A stretch of 64,000 nt of DNA from Amycolatopsis balhimycina FH 1894 (GCF_000384295.1 NZ_KB913037.1:4474868-4538867), one strand, 5' to 3'. Numbered from the stretch's first letter, positions 9,701 through 18,361 are shown. Program-made: numbers and translations. The notes: generated by a model not told the origin, from the letters alone.

Positions 9701-10309
9701 TAGCGGGCTACCGACGTGGCACTCTGGCTTGTCCGTGGTCGTCAGCAGGCAGGACGGGTACTGCACGAGGTGCAGGCGGCCGCCGAAGTCACCGCCGTAG
9801 GCGTCGCCGAACGACCGGTAATCGATGTCGACGTTCACCGGTCCGCTCGTGTCGCCGAGGACCGGCTCCACCTTGACCAGCACGCCCTTGATCCCGGCCT
9901 TGGTGGTCGTGGCCTGGTCCAGCGTGCTGATCCGGACCTTGCCCGGGGTGGGCCGGGCCTCGGCTGTCTTCGCCTGCGACCGTGCCACGGCGACGGCCTG
10001 CCCGGCGGGCACCTTCGCCGCGGCCCCCACGGGGAGATCGACATCAGCGGTGGCGGCTGCTGGCCAGCTGACCTTCGCGGGGCTGCTCGGTCCGGCCGGA
10101 GCCACCGGTGTCGCACGGAAACCGCCGTCGACGCCGTCAACGGAGCTGGTTTGCTGCAACGGGGGAAGATCCCAGCCCAGCCCGTGCCAGCCCCCGGCCG
10201 CGGCTTCCGCCGCCGCGGTCTGCGCCGAACCCACCAGCACGACGGCGAGACCGAGGGCCAGCGCTCGTCTGCTTCTGGTGAAGCGCACGAAGCCACGCGA
10301 GTGAGTCAT
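3761..10309 (-). CDS. RHS-repeat polymorphic toxin with C-terminal nucleotidyltransferase-like domain
   Basis: A 2182-aa secreted or surface protein. Residues 1-34 are a signal peptide (basic start, hydrophobic core, AxA region). The middle has many YD/RHS repeats (for example TYDNLSRKTAEYDG and TYDAAGRLLTT). The RHS-associated core lies near residues 1800-1880, with GARDYDPLTGRFLTPDS and AYSYGNNSPISFSDPSG. The variable C-terminus contains VVVHGSRAAGTAGEASDIDF and IDVDLSIV near residues 2080-2170, matching the GSx(n)DxD plus later acidic residue of nucleotidyltransferase folds. I infer a toxin that modifies a target with nucleotides. It starts at ATG 10309 behind AGGTAGG. It follows the LamG gene and overlaps its immunity gene. 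Confidence 0.85.
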   Translation of the reverse strand: MTHSRGFVRFTRSRRALALGLAVVLVGSAQTAAAEAAAGGWHGLGWDLPPLQQTSSVDGVDGGFRATPVAPAGPSSPAKVSWPAAATADVDLPVGAAAKVPAGQAVAVARSQAKTAEARPTPGKVRISTLDQATTTKAGIKGVLVKVEPVLGDTSGPVNVDIDYRSFGDAYGGDFGGRLHLVQYPSCLLTTTDKPECHVGSPLTSDNNTRTRHVAADVTLPGAPAGSRQSAAAPAATSMLVAAEADTKSGGGDFTATDLKPAGSWSAGGSSADFDYSYPIGTPAALGGTGPSVSLNYSSSSVDGLTSATNNQASGVGDGWSLSGGGFIERRYKGCGQDLGGNNGQTKTGDLCWYNDNATISFAGANGDLILDKNTQTWHPKDDDGTRVERLTGGVNGDKFGEYWKVTTPDGVQYFFGLNHLPGWAAGKAETQSTWTVPVFGNNNLEPCNAATYAASWCNRAWRWNLDYVVDPHGNAIAYYYQPETNYYGLNRNASTANNPGTPYTRSGYLQKIEYGFNTKVADTFSHAPAQVLFDTAERCFPSGTITCDPSQLNSGTATSWPDVPSETICASGAVCVYNSPSFFSRKRYTKLTTQVSDGGTGWKPVREWALAQSFPPTTDGNKTALWLDSITETGKIASSNTVGSAITLPATTFHPKAMANRVNANTQYTALSRNRIDAITTPQGGYTTVKYADPECKPAGPMPDPANLKNNTLSCYPVYWNPPGATDPVLDYFTKFRVTDVIEDANTTQQPQQKVTHYDFLGGAAWHYDDDPFSDPKYRTWSQWRGYGDVKTTTGLGPAGGDPSGPPVVTETFYLRGMEGATVTSPNWHESFTDRKEVAGVTRETVTYRDGQAVSGTLTEPWVSDPTATDADGRTAAYTGTDTTRSRTWLDTTSTWRVSRTHTTHGKYGLATAVQTEGDTSDPKQTSCTLTTYLENTTAWLLNSSSQVRKISGVCDDKTNPPGPGNIISDSRTYFDKQAFGAAPTEGNITQIDSLDDWPTGGAEKIKSPAATTVYDKYGRAVSATDALGLTSTTSYTPAEGGPVTQVDTTAPPVSAAANAPKFTSTKYLDPASGITVASKDASGLRTDATQDALGRVLSVWKPGHSKALNGPADVIYSYSVRNAGGVSNVTTQNLLANGQYAISYTLVDGLGRTIQTQAPRTDDGPGRIITDTFYDSQGRTYKTHNAYWNSGAPSATLYVTDDASVPNTTLATFDSAGSPRASAYLLHAVEQWRTTTIADGDRTTTIPPDGGTASTTIKNGLGQTVQLLQYKDPTKYTPGSPADTTTYTYTRSGKQSTVTDTTGKNVWSFEYDLKDRKIASTDPDTGRTTFTYDAAGRLLTTTDARNRLISYTYDNLSRKTAEYDGPATTGTKIAGWTYDTLLPGQPTASTRYVGTKAYIKETTGYDMAGRPTGSKVTIPPGDKGLSNTYQFGITYNANTGAVRTMNTPAAGGLPAEELSLTYYDNGSPKTMLAANASGGGNTLVSLTSYNPLGQALRTNFNDDASPYQVSVTNTYADGTNQLKTVQAQRSTQSDYWIANRVYTYNQVGNLTKIADTPPATKADVQCFRQDYLQRLTEAWTPSSGDCAGQPTTAGIDGAAPYWTSWTFDDTGNRKTQVQHTPSGDITTASTYPDPGQKHPHAVQTATTDGPSGTTQTSYGYTGTGSTETRGPAGAAQTFTYDAEGRVATVKEANGADSSYLYDADGNILITKDPSGTTLSVGDMELFVPTGAIFASGTRFYSYNGQAIATRVSSTGLSWKLADHQGTTYATVDAGNLAVSRRWQDPYGATRGTPPSTWPDKHGFVGGYENTTGLTHLGARDYDPLTGRFLTPDSSLDTGNPQALNAYSYGNNSPISFSDPSGLMWGAACGPDGVLCGTGEAMSDPNYIDNRAYFMKQRGYSQQSIDSFRNIAANSGCKRGSACSQARDARRNWVSHHSPATTNANQVRAQLEIYSNSSNTSYWSPMTWDNSDGSTGSLCFGQTACWHAWKYLREHPDDLAGSKGIAAMYCVEHFSECAQAEIDQHRSDALAEIFSGIMLLLGGGLAGGSNVPQGLSSGQFAEAGQALRTGLDAAGYRGQVVVHGSRAAGTAGEASDIDFAVRVSPGEFDSLIRDRFKTPNPGSAKERTMQRAIESGKIQAGEAGLSGLRRQIAAQLGIDVDLSIVKIGGQFDNPPFIEVPK

Positions 10310-10356
10310 GTCTGCCTACCTAAGTCTGGTGGGCGCTCGACGCGCCGAAGCCGGTG

Positions 10357-13300
10357 CTAGTGGGTGACGCCGAAGAGGTTGCCGGGGTCGTCGGCCCGCT
10401 TGTCGAAGTTGATCCCGGCGGTGCCGCGGAGACCGGAGTACACCCGCACCCCCGCGACGCCGCCGTTGAGGTTGTTGGTGCGCTGCCCGGTCCAGATCCC
10501 GCTGCCCATCAGCAGTCCCCCAATGCTGGCCCCCACGTCCACACCGGTGGCGTTCCCGGACGCGGTGTAGAACTTCCCGCGTTGCAGCTCGCCGTTTACG
10601 TAGAGTGACATCGTCTTAGTGGCGGCGTCGTAGCTCGCAGCGAGGTGGGTCCACTGGTTGTCGACCGCGTCGAGGTCGCTGTACTCCGTGGACGCGAACA
10701 CGCCGCCGGCGTTGGGCACGGTCAGGATCAGGCTCCACGCCCCGTGATCACGGCCGTTGGCGTCCTTGTAAGGGCGGTAGCTGAGGAACAACGGCGAGAA
10801 CTGTGCCTCGTCGGTACTGATCAGCGTCCGCGTCGCCGGGTCGACCTGGCCGGAGGCGGCGACGTCGGCCGCGGTCCAGGTGTGCTTCACCCAGCCTTCG
10901 ACCGTGAACGACTTGTCCGTGCGCAGGTTCGCCGGCCGCGGTCCGACGAGCCGGCCGGTCCAGGTGTTGTCGAACTGCGCGGCGCAGCCGGTCGGCGATC
11001 CGCTGCCGTCCGTCTCGGTCGTGAGTGACACACCACCGCTCGCCGCGGCCGTCGCCTGCGCGGCGGTGTCGACATAGCGCAGGCCGTTCATCGCCGCGAT
11101 CTGATCGTCGGTGAGATCCCTCGACCAGACCCGGCCCTGGTCGAGCACGCCCTTGAACAGGTTCTTCGCACCTGGCTCAGCGCCGAGCAGCAGCGGTCCG
11201 TTCGCCGTCCACGGCGCGCCCGCGGTGGCATCGGCTTCGTGCTTCCCGTTCACCGAGAGCCGAAGGCGCGATGCGGTGCTGTCGAACGTCGCCGTGAGCA
11301 AGGTCCACACCCCCGCCTGCGGCACCGAGGTACCCGTCGCCCACGTCATGGCCGCCGCGGCGTCGTCGGCCGGGGACATCCCGAACGCCCAGCGATTCGC
11401 CGCCTTGTCATAGCGCAGGACGAAGTTCGCGGCGTGACTGCCGGCCAGGGACAGCACGGTGTAACCGGCGTTGAGGTCGGTGGGGTTCACCCAGGCGGAC
11501 ACGGTGAAGGACTCCGCGGTGTTCACCACCGGACCGCTGGTGGACCCGTAACCGGTGGCACCGTCGAGTTGCAGACCGCCGCCGCCGTGACCTGGTACCC
11601 ATGCGTATCCGCCGGTGAGGGTGATGGTGTTGCCGTAGCCGGTGCTGTCGGCCGCGGTGTTTCCGCTGGTCTGCCCCAGTGCCCAGCTCGCCTGCAGCGA
11701 CGGGACGCGGGAGGTCGCGGAAATCAGCTCCGGCCCACAGCCTTCGGCTAGGCCGTAGTTCGCCAGGGGAACAGCGACGCCGGCCAAGTCGTGGACATCT
11801 TGTCCGGACAGCGTCCGCTGCCACACCTGCAGGTCATCGAGCGACCCGTGGAAGAAGTCGGCGCGAGCCCCGGACCACTTCGTCGCGCCCAGCACCGCCG
11901 GTCCCGTCGCGGCCCACGGCTGGGCGATCACCGTGCTCTGCTTCGCGCCGTCGACGTAGAGCGTGGCGACCTGTGTCGACGCGTCATACGTGCCCGCCAC
12001 ATGGGTCCACACCCCGATTTGGGGCGGCTTGCTGGAGAAGGCCCAGGCGGCCGCCGGTGTGGCCGAATCTCCTGTCGTGACGCGCATCGCCCAGGCGTTG
12101 TTTTCCTTGTTGTACTGCAGCGCGAACGGCATCGCCTGGGTCCCGTCCTGCGCGATGACGGTCTGCGAATGCGTCGTATCGGCGAGCTTCGCCCAGGCTG
12201 CCACCGTGAACGACTTCGACGGGTCCAGCACCCGGTCGCCGGTCTGGGCGTAGCCGCTGGTGCCGTCGAGGGTGATCGCGCCCTTCACGCCGTCGCTGTA
12301 GCCACCGGTGTCGGGGTGGGTCCAGCTGGTGCCGTGGTTGTAGCCCACACCTCGGGTGACACCCCCGGACGCGGTAGCCGGATGGGTCGGCAGCGTCGCG
12401 TTGTCCGGCGTCGACGAGGCACTGTCGATCAACGCCGTGCCGGACGGTTCGTCGGCTCCCCAGGCGGCGACCAGGTTCTTGCCGGGGGTCAGCGGCTGGA
12501 CGTGGTAGGAGCAGGACGGCGGGTCCAGCGTGGGGTTCGACTCGGGGAGCACCACGCACTGCGCGTCCGGGCTCGGCATCCCAGCCTTGTTCACCGACTT
12601 GATCTTGATCAGGTTCTGGTTGCCGCTGAGCGCGGTCGCCTTGATGCCGCCGACCGCGACCATCTTCCCGTTGGCGTCCGTCGACTGCGTCGCCGGAACA
12701 CTCGGCGAACCTTGGACCTGCGGCTCGGAACCATCGGTCGTGTAGATGAAATGGTCGATGTCGTAGAAGTTGTCGGTCGCCATCCCGGTCCAGATGCTGA
12801 ACTCGACCGGATCACCCTGCACCGCCGGATGCGTCCACGACGGCATCGCCACCACCGGTTGCGCCGGGACCTTGCTGTCCACGGTGAACTCGCAGTTGCC
12901 GACCCAGTTCGACGACAGCTCACCGTCAGATGCCTGCATCGACCAGTTGTAGATCCCGTCCTCGTTGATCCACCCCGCCGGGACCGCCGCCAGCTGCGCG
13001 GTCGCCTGCTGGTTCTGACCCGGCGTGCCCACCGCGACCAAGTTGGCGCCGTTGTCGTGCGTGTACACGTTGTGCCCCAGCGCGCCGTAGGCCACCGCGA
13101 ACTTCGCTAGCAGCGTGCCACCGTCGGGATCGGACACCTTCCCCGCCAGCTGCGGGTTCTTCGTGTACACCCACGGCCGGTTCGCCCCGCTCGTGCACGG
13201 CAGCAACCCGTTCTGCATCGACAGCGCCGTCGGCAGGTTCGGCGGGGAGTCGTAGTTCACCTGCAGATAGGGGTTCAGCGCGAACCGCCGCCAGGTGGCC

Positions 13301-14688
13301 ACACCGCCGCCCTCCCCGTCCTCCACCAGCGCCAGCGACACGTTCGGCCAGCGGCCCGCCGCCGCGTCCTGCGCGGCGTGCGTCGCGTTGAACTGCCCAG
13401 TGACGTCCGGCGCGTTGCCGCAGTTGGCCACGTTCACCGACGACATGTAGTAGCTCCAGCCCGGCTGGTGCGCCCACGTGATGTCCCCACCGAACGGGCC
13501 GGTCAGCCACAGGTCGGTGTCCGCCGCGTTCGAGCAGTTGTGAGTGTGCGTGACCGTGGTGTTCAGGCTCGCCGAATGCACGACCGTCCCGGCGATCTGC
13601 GCGGTGTTCATCTGCAGGTACGACCGCGACGTCCCCGCCCTGTCATCGGTCTCGTAACCCGCTTTGAGATCGGACAGGTCGCCGTCGGAGGCGTTGTAGT
13701 TGTGCGCGTCCGAATACCCGGACTGCACCACCGCATGCGCCTGCATCCCGCAGGTGGAGCACAAGGTGTCCGGGTCGAGGGTCACCGGGTACCGCGTCGC
13801 CGGATCGGCCAGGAACGCCTGGTCGGGTGAGATCACGACCGTGTCCGAGGAGAGCGTCACACCCATGACCGCCTCGCGGCGGCCACCGCCCTCACCGAGC
13901 TGCCGCTCGGCTTCGGAGCCCGCGCCGGAGGAGTCCCACATCCGCGACGCGTCGCCGGTGAAAACGACCGCTCCGGTGTCGTCCTTGACCTCCAGGCCGT
14001 CCGAAGGCTGGGCACCGGAGGTCGGCGTGGCGCGTCCGGCGCCCGGCGCGACGGACACCGTGGTGTTCTTGGTGTGCAGCCCGAACGGGATGTCACGCAG
14101 CCCGGGGTTCTGTGCGGCTTCCCGGGTCTTGACGACGAGGTTCTCGGTGTAGCCCTCCGGCAGCGCGCGGACCGTCAGGTCGACGCCCGGGAGCACCTCG
14201 GCGTAGGTCGCGGTGTCACCGGACAGCGACGGTTCCGGGAGGTCCTTCGTCCACTTGAGACCGACCTCCTTGCCCGCCTCGCGCGCCTGCACGATCGGCG
14301 TGGCCACGGAGCCGGTGCCACCAGCGTTCAGCGCGAGGTCCAGCACCGTCGCCTTCGGTGTCACCGACCCGTCGGCGTTGCGGACGAGCGTCGTGTCGAT
14401 CGGTGTCCAATCCGGACCGTGCTTGACCCGCACGGGGTGCGTGTATTCGGTCAACGTCCACGAACCGTTTGGATTCGCCACCGTCTGCGACGTCTCCGTG
14501 GTCTTCGACGTGACCAAGATCTGTTTGCCGGCTTCACGCGCCCACGCGGTCGCCGTCGCCTCGTCCTGCGCCTGGTCAGGCACCGAAACCGCAGCCGACA
14601 CGACCGGCGCCCCCAGCACCGGCAGACCGAAGACGCCGACGCCAGCAGCCAGGAAAAGCGCGCGCCAACGCACACCAAAAAACCCCAC
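10357..14688 (-). CDS. Large secreted LamG-domain protein paired with the RHS toxin
   Basis: About 1443 aa. I prefer GTG 14688, which follows GAGGGGGA, over the ATG at 14718. A signal peptide (RWRALFLAAGVGVFGLPVLG) is followed by a region with paired cysteines (CSTCGMQ) and then by three LamG/concanavalin-like jellyroll domains, at roughly residues 820-960, 1010-1140 and 1190-1430. They carry repeated signatures such as KSFTVAAWAKL, ESFTVSAWVNP and KSFTVEGWVKH, with YVDG/YVNGE strands. LamG domains bind glycans or proteins, so this is probably a cell-surface partner that displays or delivers the RHS protein 48 bp downstream. LamG-RHS pairs are common in actinomycetes. No catalytic residues are evident. 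Confidence 0.85.
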   Translation of the reverse strand: MGFFGVRWRALFLAAGVGVFGLPVLGAPVVSAAVSVPDQAQDEATATAWAREAGKQILVTSKTTETSQTVANPNGSWTLTEYTHPVRVKHGPDWTPIDTTLVRNADGSVTPKATVLDLALNAGGTGSVATPIVQAREAGKEVGLKWTKDLPEPSLSGDTATYAEVLPGVDLTVRALPEGYTENLVVKTREAAQNPGLRDIPFGLHTKNTTVSVAPGAGRATPTSGAQPSDGLEVKDDTGAVVFTGDASRMWDSSGAGSEAERQLGEGGGRREAVMGVTLSSDTVVISPDQAFLADPATRYPVTLDPDTLCSTCGMQAHAVVQSGYSDAHNYNASDGDLSDLKAGYETDDRAGTSRSYLQMNTAQIAGTVVHSASLNTTVTHTHNCSNAADTDLWLTGPFGGDITWAHQPGWSYYMSSVNVANCGNAPDVTGQFNATHAAQDAAAGRWPNVSLALVEDGEGGGVATWRRFALNPYLQVNYDSPPNLPTALSMQNGLLPCTSGANRPWVYTKNPQLAGKVSDPDGGTLLAKFAVAYGALGHNVYTHDNGANLVAVGTPGQNQQATAQLAAVPAGWINEDGIYNWSMQASDGELSSNWVGNCEFTVDSKVPAQPVVAMPSWTHPAVQGDPVEFSIWTGMATDNFYDIDHFIYTTDGSEPQVQGSPSVPATQSTDANGKMVAVGGIKATALSGNQNLIKIKSVNKAGMPSPDAQCVVLPESNPTLDPPSCSYHVQPLTPGKNLVAAWGADEPSGTALIDSASSTPDNATLPTHPATASGGVTRGVGYNHGTSWTHPDTGGYSDGVKGAITLDGTSGYAQTGDRVLDPSKSFTVAAWAKLADTTHSQTVIAQDGTQAMPFALQYNKENNAWAMRVTTGDSATPAAAWAFSSKPPQIGVWTHVAGTYDASTQVATLYVDGAKQSTVIAQPWAATGPAVLGATKWSGARADFFHGSLDDLQVWQRTLSGQDVHDLAGVAVPLANYGLAEGCGPELISATSRVPSLQASWALGQTSGNTAADSTGYGNTITLTGGYAWVPGHGGGGLQLDGATGYGSTSGPVVNTAESFTVSAWVNPTDLNAGYTVLSLAGSHAANFVLRYDKAANRWAFGMSPADDAAAAMTWATGTSVPQAGVWTLLTATFDSTASRLRLSVNGKHEADATAGAPWTANGPLLLGAEPGAKNLFKGVLDQGRVWSRDLTDDQIAAMNGLRYVDTAAQATAAASGGVSLTTETDGSGSPTGCAAQFDNTWTGRLVGPRPANLRTDKSFTVEGWVKHTWTAADVAASGQVDPATRTLISTDEAQFSPLFLSYRPYKDANGRDHGAWSLILTVPNAGGVFASTEYSDLDAVDNQWTHLAASYDAATKTMSLYVNGELQRGKFYTASGNATGVDVGASIGGLLMGSGIWTGQRTNNLNGGVAGVRVYSGLRGTAGINFDKRADDPGNLFGVTH

Positions 14689-14825
14689 GAGATCCCCCTC
14701 GCCCAAGAGCACCAGCACACAGCCGGGCCCCCGACGAACCCAAGATCACCCTGACCGATCAGACCGCGAAAAGGAATAGGCCAAGCGGGGTATTCACCTC
14801 AAACCCACCAGCCTAGCGAAATGCC

Positions 14826-14855
14826 CATACCTCATAAATGGTCGCTTACAGTCAA
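14826..14855 (-). promoter_or_regulatory. Candidate promoter for the LamG-RHS-immunity operon
   Basis: On the minus strand, TTGACT (14850-14855) is followed after 17-18 nt by AGGTAT/GGTATG. This lies in a short AT-rich patch about 140 nt upstream of the LamG start. It is the best sigma-70-like sequence in the gap, but the -10 is imperfect. Confidence 0.35.
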
Positions 14856-15306
14856 ATAGGACACACCCGTGCAGGTCGACCAGGTTCTTATTGCACCTCT
14901 ATCCAGGAACGCCTGCAATTAACCCACCATGACGTGCCGCTGCGCGCGATGTCAGAGGACGCGAACCGACGGTGTCGGCGAGCACACGGCGCCGCCGCAC
15001 ATCTCGACGAGCGTGTTGACTTGGCCGACCGGAGCCAGGACGTACACGGTGCCCGACCGCGGCATCCCGCAGACCCGACATAGGCCCTCGCACCACGTGC
15101 GTCGGCCCATTGGCTGTCGAATTTCCAGAGACCCCGTCCGGCCTGGGAAGCTCAGCGCGCGCTCTTCCACCACCCAGCGACAGCGGGCGCCAGACGCGAG
15201 CCGACTGGGTCGCCGCCGCTCTGAGTCTCGCGTCGCTGACGTTTCCGGGGTCAGGGTCTGCCCAAACTCTGGGAGAATTCGCCGTAACACTTGGTCCGCG
15301 GGTCGA
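14856..15306. other. Intergenic region; one doubtful short frame
   Basis: No gene is clearly supported. A 52-codon minus frame from ATG 15110 to 14952 encodes a peptide with CRVCGMP and MCGGAVC, a possible metal-binding Cys pattern. It has no good ribosome site and no recognised family, so I do not call it a gene. Confidence 0.3.
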
Positions 15307-15930
15307 TCAGTTCTTCGACGGTACCCACCTCGTCCGGCAGTTCTCGCAGTAGGCCCCGTCCCGAGTGCGGTCATCGGATGTCAGGGCGGCGCCGCAATGA
15401 GGGCAGGTGGCGAGTGCGCGGGGGTTTTTGTGGGTCAGGGTACGTTCGGGAACGGCGAGCAGCTCGTCGTCACGCCGACGGCGGGCCGCATCGGCGTCGA
15501 AATCGTCAGCCGCCTGCGCAACGGACTTCTCCAGGCTGGACAATTGCAGGAGTGCCGCTTTCACGGAGGACCACAGTCGACTTATCGGACCAGACAGTTC
15601 CGGTAGTTCGGAGTTCACGGAGATTGCTCGCAACCGGGCCGCGAGGGCGGTCAGCTCGGTCGAGATCGCGGCGGTGTCGACCGGTTCTGTCGTCGCTGCG
15701 GGTTTGCCGGGTGTGCTCGCCCCGACGATCCGGCCGATCTCGGGAATATGGTGGTCGAGGTCGTGGCGAAGGAGACTGATCGCTTCACTGAGCCGAGCGG
15801 CAGTGACTCCCGGCCGATCCGGGATGATCCGGGCAGCCTGTTCGAGTGCCCCGGCCGCCAGTGCGAGGTCGGCGGCGACCTCTCGCACATGGAATCTCAG
15901 CAGGCCATCACCCATACCCATTCCTATCAC
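15307..15930 (-). CDS. Helical protein with C-terminal zinc ribbon, function unknown
   Basis: 207 aa. The first 150 residues are predominantly helical and rich in Ala, Leu and Arg (LALAAGALEQAARII, LSSLEKSVAQAADDFDADAARRRR). The C-terminus is a zinc ribbon with CPHCGAAL...GAYCENCRTRW, two CxxC pairs about 18 residues apart. The start GTG 15930 overlaps the stop of the upstream gene (GTGA), implying translational coupling; ATG 15921 and 15915 are alternatives. It probably forms a two-gene unit with the FAGNRA-leader protein. No specific family is recognised. The zinc ribbon suggests a structural or nucleic-acid-contact role, but that is inference. Confidence 0.65.
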   Translation of the reverse strand: MIGMGMGDGLLRFHVREVAADLALAAGALEQAARIIPDRPGVTAARLSEAISLLRHDLDHHIPEIGRIVGASTPGKPAATTEPVDTAAISTELTALAARLRAISVNSELPELSGPISRLWSSVKAALLQLSSLEKSVAQAADDFDADAARRRRDDELLAVPERTLTHKNPRALATCPHCGAALTSDDRTRDGAYCENCRTRWVPSKN

Positions 15931-17138
15931 GGCGGCGGCAGGAAGGGCGGCACGTCCTCCCCCATCGTGCGGGCAGCCTCGGCCAGCTTGGCTTCGATCT
16001 CGAGGACCTGTTCCTCGGTGAACCCGCGACGAAGCAGTTCTCGCATGATCTGCCGCCGGGATGCGCCACGCGTTGCTTGCATGATGTTACGCACGAAGGC
16101 CTTGATCTCGGCCCACCAGTGGTGGTCGTTCTCATCGTCGTTCTTCGGCGGCTCGCCGGACGGCATCCCGCCGACACTGCCCAGGGCGAGCAGCCGGGCG
16201 AGGTGAATGGCGAGCTGGCGGGTGTTGCCCGCCAGCCGCTCGCCTTGGACTGCGAGGACAATGCCAGTGCCCAGCTGTGCGACGTCGTCCAAGGCTCGTG
16301 CGGCATCTCGCCACGCGGCGTCCAGGTCCAGTTCACGCGGTGGTGGCGCGGTGACCGCGAGCGCCACCAGCGCCGCGAGTCCAAGAAAGGGCAGAAGAAA
16401 GTCGTCCGCAGCACCGATACCGGTCGCATCGTCGGCCACTACGCCTCCGGCGGCGAAGCCGATCGCACCCATCGCTTCGGAGCGGGATGAGCCAGCTCGG
16501 CGAAGCTGCTCGTATTCCAGCACTCGGGACTCGGCAACGGCGACCGCGGCCCGCAACCGATGGCGATCCTCCGCCTGCAGCGGGACCGACTCGTCGGCCA
16601 GCAGGGTGCTGATGGCGACCAGGCGCGCTCGCGCGCCACGCAGATCGCCGGCCACCAGCGCAGTCGTCTCCGGCATGGACAGCGAAGCGGCACCATCCGG
16701 ATACGCGACCGCGAGCGACCGCGCCTCCGACAGCAATAGGCTGAGCTCGTAGGAAGCGACGGTTAACGGCGCATACGGTGGAACAATCACCTCTACGGGC
16801 TGGCTTCGATCGGACGGCGCCTGACGGGCAAGCTGTTCCAGCGTCTGCACGACGTCGCCGGCCGTGCCTGGGTTGGCCCGCATCCGGTTAACGAGTTCAC
16901 TCGCCCCTGCCGTCCGCCCCAGCACCGGCATGGCTTGGCGCTGAACGGTGGCCATCAGCCCACTCAGCGCGCGATTCCCGGCGAACCGCTGCATCTGGTC
17001 GATTTCCGAGGCAACACCGAAGGCTGGCACCCGGTTCGGGGAATCGGGCGCACGCCGCTGAGAATCGGCACGCTTCGGTTCGGCCCGCGTTCGCCCTGGC
17101 ACACCCGCAAGCTTCCTCCCCGACCAACCGGCGGTCAA
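15927..17138 (-). CDS. Protein with a GNRA-type contractile-injection leader, 5' end disturbed by IS110
   Basis: About 403 aa from a TTG at 17138 with no ribosome site. Near residues 47-70 it carries MQRFAGNRALSGLM...VQRQ. This matches the (L)QRSAGNRAV...LLQRQ leader found at the N-terminus of many actinobacterial proteins linked to extracellular contractile injection systems. The body is helical with one hydrophobic stretch (LLPFLGLAALVALAV) and ends in FLPPP. No enzymatic motif was recognised. The weak start and abutment on the transposase gene suggest the IS removed the native start, so expression is uncertain. The injection-cargo role follows from the leader alone, and no sheath, tube or baseplate genes are in the window. 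Confidence 0.6.
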   Translation of the reverse strand: MTAGWSGRKLAGVPGRTRAEPKRADSQRRAPDSPNRVPAFGVASEIDQMQRFAGNRALSGLMATVQRQAMPVLGRTAGASELVNRMRANPGTAGDVVQTLEQLARQAPSDRSQPVEVIVPPYAPLTVASYELSLLLSEARSLAVAYPDGAASLSMPETTALVAGDLRGARARLVAISTLLADESVPLQAEDRHRLRAAVAVAESRVLEYEQLRRAGSSRSEAMGAIGFAAGGVVADDATGIGAADDFLLPFLGLAALVALAVTAPPPRELDLDAAWRDAARALDDVAQLGTGIVLAVQGERLAGNTRQLAIHLARLLALGSVGGMPSGEPPKNDDENDHHWWAEIKAFVRNIMQATRGASRRQIMRELLRRGFTEEQVLEIEAKLAEAARTMGEDVPPFLPPP

Positions 17139-18361
17139 CCACTGGCAGGCGCTGGATACGGTAGCTGGAAAGTAGTGCCCTTACCGACAAGTAGGCTCCC
17201 CTTTATGCCAAGGGGTGGCCGTGGCGGGGGTAGGCTGGCTGGTGGCAGGTTCGGGTTTGGTTTGTCCGAAGGGCCGGTGTCCGGGGGCAGGCCGGTCACG
17301 CTGGATTGCAGAGTCGTCCCCGAGTGCCCTCCCGGGCCTGCCGCCTCACCTCGTTTCTGATCAGCGAGCATACGGGCGTAGACGACGTTCGATAAGCGTC
17401 GTTTGAGGGCACGCATCGCTTCCATCGAGGTCTTGCCAGCCGCCTTCTTCGAGTCGAAATAGACGCGGCCTGCGGTGGGATTACGAAGTTGGACGACGCC
17501 CATAATGTGCAGTGTCCGGTTGATTCTGCGGTTGCCGGCACGGGACAGGCGGTACCGTTGCTGTTCACCGGAGGATGCATCCAGTGGCGCGGTGCCGTTC
17601 CAGGACGCGAACCGATCACGGTTGCCGAACCGGTGGATGTCGCCGACATCGGCCAGCAGCCAAGCGGCGCCAGACGGTCCAATGCCGTCCAGCGACGTGC
17701 AGCCGCGGGCCATCACCAGCTCGCGAAGATCCTTGTCCGCAACCTTGATCTTCTTGTCGATAATCTCGAGCTCGGTGATCAGGTCGACAGCCAGCCGGCG
17801 CCGGGTCTTGCCCACAATGTCGCGCGGTTTGATCGTCGCCACGAGGGCGCAGGCCTGTGCTGCGGGCAGGAACTTCTTGGCTCCGCCGGCAAACAGCTCC
17901 AGCAGCAGCCGATGAAGGCGGTTGACTGCCTGCGTCCTGGCGCGGCCGAGCTCGTCACGGCGATCGACGAGCATGCCCATCACGACCAGCTCCGGGTCAG
18001 CCCGAACTCGGACCAAGTTCGAGGTCCGCAGCGCGACTAGGGCTACCGAGTGCGAGTCGACCGGCTCTGTCTTGCGGCCGTTGCCCGTGGCGAACACCCG
18101 CACCTGCGCGGACAGCTTCGCCGGAACGTCCAAGACTGTCTCGCCGTCGTGCACCAGCCGGTGGGCGACATGCCGGCCGACGCCGTTGCAGCCTTCCACC
18201 GCCCAGGTCCGCTCAGGGAACCGACGTCCGAAAGACAGCATTTCCCCATAGCCAGACTGGTCAGTACCGAACTTCTCGACCGTGACCACATCACCCAGTT
18301 CGGTGATCACCTCAATCGTGGCCGAACGCTTGTGCGAATCCATCCCGATAATCACCGGCAT
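17135..18361 (-). CDS. IS110-family transposase (DEDD/serine recombinase)
   Basis: 408 aa, full length for the family (about 400). The N-terminal RuvC-like DEDD domain opens with VIIGMDSHKRSATIEV, continues with TWAVEGCNGVGRH (Glu) and KTEPVDSHSVALVAL (Asp). The C-terminal Transposase_20 domain has SLDGIGPSGAAWLLADVGD and YRLSRAGNRRINRTLHIM, the region that carries the recombinase serine. IS110 enzymes act with a bridge RNA rather than terminal inverted repeats. The proline-rich tail (about 360-408) probably reads past the usual family end into target DNA, since the stop overlaps the next gene. No frameshift is seen, so it may be active. Confidence 0.9.
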   Translation of the reverse strand: MPVIIGMDSHKRSATIEVITELGDVVTVEKFGTDQSGYGEMLSFGRRFPERTWAVEGCNGVGRHVAHRLVHDGETVLDVPAKLSAQVRVFATGNGRKTEPVDSHSVALVALRTSNLVRVRADPELVVMGMLVDRRDELGRARTQAVNRLHRLLLELFAGGAKKFLPAAQACALVATIKPRDIVGKTRRRLAVDLITELEIIDKKIKVADKDLRELVMARGCTSLDGIGPSGAAWLLADVGDIHRFGNRDRFASWNGTAPLDASSGEQQRYRLSRAGNRRINRTLHIMGVVQLRNPTAGRVYFDSKKAAGKTSMEAMRALKRRLSNVVYARMLADQKRGEAAGPGGHSGTTLQSSVTGLPPDTGPSDKPNPNLPPASLPPPRPPLGIKGSLLVGKGTTFQLPYPAPASG

